Part shown: piece after piece, positions 59,634 to 64,000 of the stretch
Position numbering within the stretch: the stretch's first letter is position 1
How the letters are laid out: the number at the start of each line of letters is the position of its first letter
From: Amycolatopsis tolypomycina
Lineage (GTDB): Bacteria; Actinomycetota; Actinomycetes; Mycobacteriales; Pseudonocardiaceae
Length of the DNA stretch: 64,000 bases
Reading direction: 5' to 3'
Assembly (NCBI RefSeq): GCF_900105945.1
Contig: NZ_FNSO01000004.1
Coordinates: 1,736,001 to 1,800,000, forward strand
Notes under the pieces: generated by a model
Told to the model about the DNA's origin: nothing
Seen by the model: only the letters and a program-made list of their open reading frames with translations
Database searches by the model: none
Program-made: the position numbers and the translations under genes

Positions 59634-60484
59634 CCCGCCGTCGCAGCGTTCCGCTGACCGTCGCCATGCTCGCCGCGCTGGCCTACTTCCTGCTGCCGCT
59701 GTGCTGGCTGGTCATCGCCTCGACCAAGAGCACCCAGGACCTGTTCACGACGTTCGGGCTGTGGTTCTCGAAGGCGCCACAGCTGTTCACCAACATCGGC
59801 GACACGCTGTCGCACCAGGACGGGGTCTTCGTGCGCTGGCTGCTGAACACGATCGGCTACGCCGTCGTCAGCGCGCTCGGCGCCGCCCTGCTCGCCGCGG
59901 CCGCCGGGTACGGGTTCGCGAAGTACCGCTTCCGCGGCCACGGCGCCGGCTTCAACCTCGTGCTCGGCGCCGTCATGGTGCCCGCGACGGCCCTGGCCAT
60001 CCCGACCTACCTGCTGTTCTCCCAGGTCGGCCTGGTCAACACGCCGTGGGCGGTGATCCTGCCGTCGCTGGTCAACCCGTTCGGGCTCTACCTGATGCGG
60101 ATCTACGCCCAGGACGCCGTCCCGGACAGCGTCATCGAGGCCGCCCGGATCGACGGGGCGGGCGAGGCCCGGATCTTCTTCCGGATCGGGCTGCGGATGC
60201 TGGCGCCGGGCCTGGTCACCGTCGTGCTCTTCACGCTGGTGGCCACCTGGAACAACTACTTCCTGCCGCTGATCATGCTCAACGACCAGAACCTGTACCC
60301 GGTCACCCTCGGCCTCGCGCTCTGGGCGGACCAGGCCCAGAACGGCGGCGCCGGCACGAGCGGCGAGATGCTGCCGCTGGTGCTGACCGGTTCCCTGCTC
60401 TCGATCCTGCCCCTCGTCGTGGCTTTCCTGTTCCTGCAGCGGTACTGGCAGAGCGGGCTCGCCGCCGGCGCCGTCAAGCAGTGA
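59630..60484 (+). CDS. Sugar ABC transporter permease (MalG type)
   Basis: 284 aa. ATG overlaps the previous stop. Six TM helices; coupling motif SVIEAARIDGAGEARIFFRI; C-terminus LAAGAVKQ as in MalG-like subunits. No ATPase follows, as in the other two CUT1-type importers here, which suggests one shared ATPase elsewhere. Confidence 0.92.
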   Translation: MTRRRSVPLTVAMLAALAYFLLPLCWLVIASTKSTQDLFTTFGLWFSKAPQLFTNIGDTLSHQDGVFVRWLLNTIGYAVVSALGAALLAAAAGYGFAKYRFRGHGAGFNLVLGAVMVPATALAIPTYLLFSQVGLVNTPWAVILPSLVNPFGLYLMRIYAQDAVPDSVIEAARIDGAGEARIFFRIGLRMLAPGLVTVVLFTLVATWNNYFLPLIMLNDQNLYPVTLGLALWADQAQNGGAGTSGEMLPLVLTGSLLSILPLVVAFLFLQRYWQSGLAAGAVKQ

Positions 60485-60510
60485 AATCAATCCATTGTGG
60501 AGGTTCACCC

Positions 60511-62643
60511 ATGGCGGTCCTGCCCGCCCGCGTCCTGTTCGGTGCCGCCTACTACCACGAGTACCAGCCGTACGAGCGGCTCAAGACCGACCTCGACCTG
60601 ATGACCGAGGCCCGGTTCACCGTGATCCGCGTCGGCGAGTCGGTGTGGTCCACGTGGGAGCCGGAGAACGGCCGCTTCGACCTGGACTGGCTGCAGCCGG
60701 TCCTCGACGGCGCCCACGAGCGCGGGATTTCCGTGGTCCTCGGGACGCCGACGTACGCGGTGCCGCCGTGGCTGGCCCGGCAGTACCCGGAGATCACCGG
60801 CGAACGGGCGACCGGGCAGCGCATCGGCTGGGGTGCCCGCCAGGAGGTCGACTTCACGCACCCGGCGTTCCGGTTCCACGCCGAGCGCGTGATCCACAAG
60901 ATCCTCGCCCGCTACGCGGAACACCCGGCCGTGATCGGGTTCCAGGTGGACAACGAGCCGGGGCTGGAGCTGTTCCACAACCACGGCGTCTTCCAGCGGT
61001 TCGTCGACCACCTGCGGGCGAAGTACGGCGACGTCGAGACGCTCAACCGCGAGTGGGGCCTGGTCTACTGGTCGCACCGGCTCTCGACGTGGGCCGACCT
61101 GTGGACCCCGGACGGCAACGCCCAGCCGCAGTACGACGTCGCCTGGCGGGAGTTCCAGGCCCGCCAGACCACCGAGTTCATCGCCTGGCAGGCGGATATC
61201 GTCCGCCAGTACTCGCGGCCGGAGCAGTTCGTCACCACGTGCATCTCCTACACGCGGCCGGCGGTCGAGGACGACGAGCTCACCGACAGCCTCGACATCG
61301 CCTCGGGCAACCCGTACTACGCGATGCAGGAGGGTCTGCAGCTGCCGGACCCGACCCCGGTCGGCCACGAGCAGAAGTGGAAGACCACCGGTGTCTGGTC
61401 GCTGTACCAGACCGCCGACTGGATGTTCTCTTCGCGCCAGGCGCCGTTCCTGGTCACCGAGACCAACGCCATGCACATCGGCCAGACCTGGGACAACCGG
61501 CCCGCGTTCGACGGCCAGTGGCGCCAGGCCGCCTGGGCGCTCGTCGCGCGCGGGGCCCGGATGATCGAGTACTGGCACTGGCACACGCTGCACTTCGGCG
61601 CCGAGACCTACTGGGGCGGGATCCTGCCGCACAGCGGACGGCCCGGCCGCACCTACGCCGAGCTCGCCCGCCTCGGCGAGGAGTTCGAGCTCGCCGGTGC
61701 CGCGGTCGCCGGGCTCGAGCCGGACGCGGACCTCACGATGGTGTACTCGACGCCGAGCAAGTGGCTCATGCAGAAGTACCCGGCACTGTCCACACCGGAC
61801 GGCGAGCCGGACGCGGCGTCGTACCACCGGTTCTTCGACCCGTTCTACCGCGGCGCCTTCGACGCGGGCCGCCAGGTCCGGATCGTCCACATCCGGCAGC
61901 TGCACGACCCCCGCGGGGAACGCGAAGGCGTGGCACCGGAAGAAGCCGCCCGGCGGCACCCGGTCCTGGTCGTCCCCGCGCTGTACCTGGCCGCGGACAG
62001 CACGCTGGACTGGCTGGCCGCCTACGCCCGCGCGGGCGGCCACCTGGTCCTCGGCCCGCGCACCGGCTACGCCGACCACGAGGGGCGGGCGCGGCACGAA
62101 TCGGCGCCCGGACGGCTCGTCGACGCCGCCGGCGTCCGGTACGACGAGTTCAGCAACCTCGGCGCCGACGTCCCGCTCAAGCCGGTGCCGGGCAGCCCAC
62201 TGGAGCTGCCGCCGGGTGCGGCGGCGACGCGCTGGGTCGACGGCCTGACAGTGCTCGACGCGCAGGTGCTCGCCGAGTACGACCACCCGCACTTCGGCCG
62301 CTGGCCCGCGATCACCTCGCGGCCGGAGGGGGACGGGCGGGTGACGTACGTCGGCACGGTCCCGGACGCCGCGTCCGGCCGGGCTTTGGCCGAGTGGCTG
62401 GTGCCGCTGCCGTCGCACGCGTGGCCGAACCTGCCGGAGCCCGTGACCGCGACCACCGGGACCGCGCCCGGCGGCCGCCGGGTGCACATCGTCCACAACT
62501 GGAGCTGGAACCCCACCACCGTGACCGCGCCCGCGCCGCTGTCCGATCTGCTCGACGGCACGAACGTGCCGACGGGGATGGCCCTGAGCCTCGGCCCGTG
62601 GGACGTCCGCGTCTTCGTCGAACGAACCCCTACAAGGAAGTAG
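60511..62643 (+). CDS. GH42 beta-galactosidase
   Basis: 710 aa, no signal peptide. Catalytic TIM barrel with FGAAYYHEYQPYERLKTDLD, acid/base E149 (QVDNEPGLEL) and nucleophile E317 (FLVTETNAMH), then trimerisation and C-terminal beta domains. Hydrolyses imported beta-galactosides; some GH42 enzymes act on alpha-L-arabinopyranosides, which cannot be excluded. RBS tggagg 7 bases before the ATG. Fifth gene in the operon. Confidence 0.95.
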   Translation: MAVLPARVLFGAAYYHEYQPYERLKTDLDLMTEARFTVIRVGESVWSTWEPENGRFDLDWLQPVLDGAHERGISVVLGTPTYAVPPWLARQYPEITGERATGQRIGWGARQEVDFTHPAFRFHAERVIHKILARYAEHPAVIGFQVDNEPGLELFHNHGVFQRFVDHLRAKYGDVETLNREWGLVYWSHRLSTWADLWTPDGNAQPQYDVAWREFQARQTTEFIAWQADIVRQYSRPEQFVTTCISYTRPAVEDDELTDSLDIASGNPYYAMQEGLQLPDPTPVGHEQKWKTTGVWSLYQTADWMFSSRQAPFLVTETNAMHIGQTWDNRPAFDGQWRQAAWALVARGARMIEYWHWHTLHFGAETYWGGILPHSGRPGRTYAELARLGEEFELAGAAVAGLEPDADLTMVYSTPSKWLMQKYPALSTPDGEPDAASYHRFFDPFYRGAFDAGRQVRIVHIRQLHDPRGEREGVAPEEAARRHPVLVVPALYLAADSTLDWLAAYARAGGHLVLGPRTGYADHEGRARHESAPGRLVDAAGVRYDEFSNLGADVPLKPVPGSPLELPPGAAATRWVDGLTVLDAQVLAEYDHPHFGRWPAITSRPEGDGRVTYVGTVPDAASGRALAEWLVPLPSHAWPNLPEPVTATTGTAPGGRRVHIVHNWSWNPTTVTAPAPLSDLLDGTNVPTGMALSLGPWDVRVFVERTPTRK

Positions 62644-62653
62644 CGAGGTAGCG

Positions 62654-64000
62654 ATGGTCCCCACCCGACGATCCTTCAAGGCGGTGCTGCTCGTCGTCGT
62701 CGCGGCGCTGCTGGGCGCGAGCCCGGCGGCGACCGCGCAGACGAGCGGCCCGACGACGATCTTCCAGCCGACGGCCGCCGCGGGGTACGCCAATCCCGGC
62801 GCGATGTACGCGCGGGCGATCACCCTGCACCACAACGGCGAGGCCAACGGGACGCTGTTCTCGACGTTCGAGGTCTACCGGAGCGCGGGTGCCCCGGCGT
62901 TCCCGGTGTACCGCAGCGGCGACGCCGGGAAGAGCTGGACGTACGTCTCCCAGGTGACCGACACGGTCAACGGCTACGGCATGCGCTGGAACCCGGAGAT
63001 CTACGAGCTGCCGGACCGGCTCGGCACGCTCCCGGCGGGCACCCTGCTCGTCTCGGGGCTGTCGGTGCCCGCGGACATGCACTCCACCGAGATCCTGCTC
63101 TACGCCAGTACCGATCTCGGGAAGACGTGGAAGCTGCTGAGCTCCGTGGCCAAGGGCGGCGTGGCGTCGGTGTCCGATCCGAACACGCCGATCTGGGAAC
63201 CGGTGCTGCTCATGCGCAACGGCAAGCTGATCGTGTACTACTCCGACCAGCGAGACAACGCGCACCACTCGCAGAAGCTCGTCCACCAGGTCACCACCGA
63301 CGGCCGGACGTGGGGGCCGGTGGTCGACGACGTCGCCTACCCGGCGCAGCGGGCGCGGCCCGGCATGGCGACGGTCGCCGAGCTGCCCGGCGGCCGGTGG
63401 ATCATGACCTACGAGTACTGCAACGCGCCGCAGGGCAGCTGCCCGGTGTACTACAAGATCGCCACCGACCCGGAGAAGTTCGGCCAGGCCGACGACAACC
63501 AGATCGTCCTCGACAACGGCGCGAAGCCGTGCTGCCAGCCGTTCGTCGTCTGGACGCCGTCGGGTGGGCCGCAGGGCACGATCGTGGTCAGCAACGGCGG
63601 CGGGACCGACCTCGCCGTCAACACCGCGGGTGGTGATCCCACGCAGTGGCGGTCGCAGGCGTCCAACGCCCCCGGCGGGTACAGCCGCGGCCTGATGGTG
63701 ATGCCGGACGGCAACACCGTCATGTCGATCACCGGCGGCTGGCACGACAGCACCTACCTCAACACCGTCGAGTTCGCCCTCGACCACGTCGCCCCGGGCC
63801 TTTCGACGGGGGCGACGTACACGCTGACCAACGACCACTCGCGCCTGAACCTGGGCGTCAACGGCTCGTCGGTGGTCCAGCAGAGCGCCGCGACGCCCTG
63901 GGTGATCACCCGCCAGCCGACCGGGTACTTCACGGTGGCCACCGGCGGCCGCGTCCTGTCTGTCGTCGGCGGGTCCACACTGGACGGTGCGTGGCTGGAG
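62654..64000 (+). CDS. Secreted sialidase-fold exo-enzyme, GH93-like (3' end cut by the window)
   Basis: First 449 codons, no stop before the window end. Signal peptide 1-28 (cut near ATAQT). A six-bladed propeller with Asp-box-like SGDAGKSWTYV, STDLGKTWKLL, TTDGRTWGPV and YGMRWNPEIYELPDRLG, resembling GH93 exo-arabinanases and other sialidase-superfamily enzymes. A ricin-like trefoil seems to begin near residue 390 (LTNDHSRLNLGVNGS). ATG starts 10 bases after the GH42 stop with gaggtagcg between them. Likely extracellular release of arabinobiose or similar; family assignment is moderate. Confidence 0.75.
   Translation, partial: MVPTRRSFKAVLLVVVAALLGASPAATAQTSGPTTIFQPTAAAGYANPGAMYARAITLHHNGEANGTLFSTFEVYRSAGAPAFPVYRSGDAGKSWTYVSQVTDTVNGYGMRWNPEIYELPDRLGTLPAGTLLVSGLSVPADMHSTEILLYASTDLGKTWKLLSSVAKGGVASVSDPNTPIWEPVLLMRNGKLIVYYSDQRDNAHHSQKLVHQVTTDGRTWGPVVDDVAYPAQRARPGMATVAELPGGRWIMTYEYCNAPQGSCPVYYKIATDPEKFGQADDNQIVLDNGAKPCCQPFVVWTPSGGPQGTIVVSNGGGTDLAVNTAGGDPTQWRSQASNAPGGYSRGLMVMPDGNTVMSITGGWHDSTYLNTVEFALDHVAPGLSTGATYTLTNDHSRLNLGVNGSSVVQQSAATPWVITRQPTGYFTVATGGRVLSVVGGSTLDGAWLE

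Noticed and set aside
1..64000. Mobile element, integrase, tRNA-linked island
   Set aside because: No transposase, integrase, att-like repeat or tRNA was found, and codon use is uniform.

Overview
The window is about 72% G+C (my estimate), with strong third-position G/C bias, GTG and TTG starts, many overlapping ATGA/GTGA stop-start junctions, Tat-type and lipoprotein signals, and many LacI/TetR/AraC/WYL regulators. This fits a soil actinomycete of the Pseudonocardiales; Amycolatopsis is my best guess, by style rather than by database match. No rRNA, tRNA, CRISPR array, prophage or insertion sequence was recognised. The window reads as a carbohydrate-utilisation island interrupted by a block of regulators and export genes.

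Layout: (1) 0-10.1 kb, plant-polysaccharide enzymes: a secreted GH54/CBM42 arabinofuranosidase, an SGNH esterase, a LacI-controlled sugar ABC importer with a cytosolic GH63-like glucosidase, and a secreted GH12 glucanase. (2) 10.3-22.7 kb, regulators and housekeeping: PucR-like, TetR/aldo-keto reductase, GlxA-type AraC, VOC protein/WYL regulator, TetR/MMPL/YhgE export locus, ECF sigma factor with a small membrane protein. (3) 22.7-38.6 kb, an L-fucose regulon: two divergent operons encode a secreted alpha-L-fucosidase, an Rbs-type ABC importer and every step of the non-phosphorylating route (mutarotase, dehydrogenase, lactonase, L-fuconate dehydratase, SDR dehydrogenase, FAH-type hydrolase). 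The left operon also carries a full larA-larB-larC-larE set for a nickel-pincer (lactate racemase-type) enzyme. A FadR-type GntR regulator lies at the end. (4) 38.7-44.9 kb: SnoaL/TetR pair, secreted esterase, second alpha-L-fucosidase, and an unassigned secreted barrel glycosidase. (5) 44.9-52.3 kb: GH36 alpha-galactosidase with an ABC importer behind two tandem LacI genes. (6) 52.5-56.2 kb: small proteins, a LacI-like protein without a DNA-binding domain, and a divergent MBL hydrolase/AraC pair. (7) 56.2-64 kb: LacI, ABC importer, GH42 beta-galactosidase and a sialidase-fold exo-enzyme that runs off the end.

Together the genes suggest breakdown of fucosylated and galactosylated hemicellulose and pectin (xyloglucan, arabinan, arabinogalactan). 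Secreted enzymes release arabinose, fucose, galactose and oligosaccharides, dedicated importers take them up, and local repressors switch each module. The most interesting part is the L-fucose/lar operon. The fucose route should end in pyruvate plus L-lactate, and the co-transcribed Lar system makes the Ni-pincer cofactor and a LarA with all expected active-site residues. Between larA and larB a 38-bp tandem repeat creates three mini-ORFs chained by ATGA overlaps, each with its own Shine-Dalgarno sequence.
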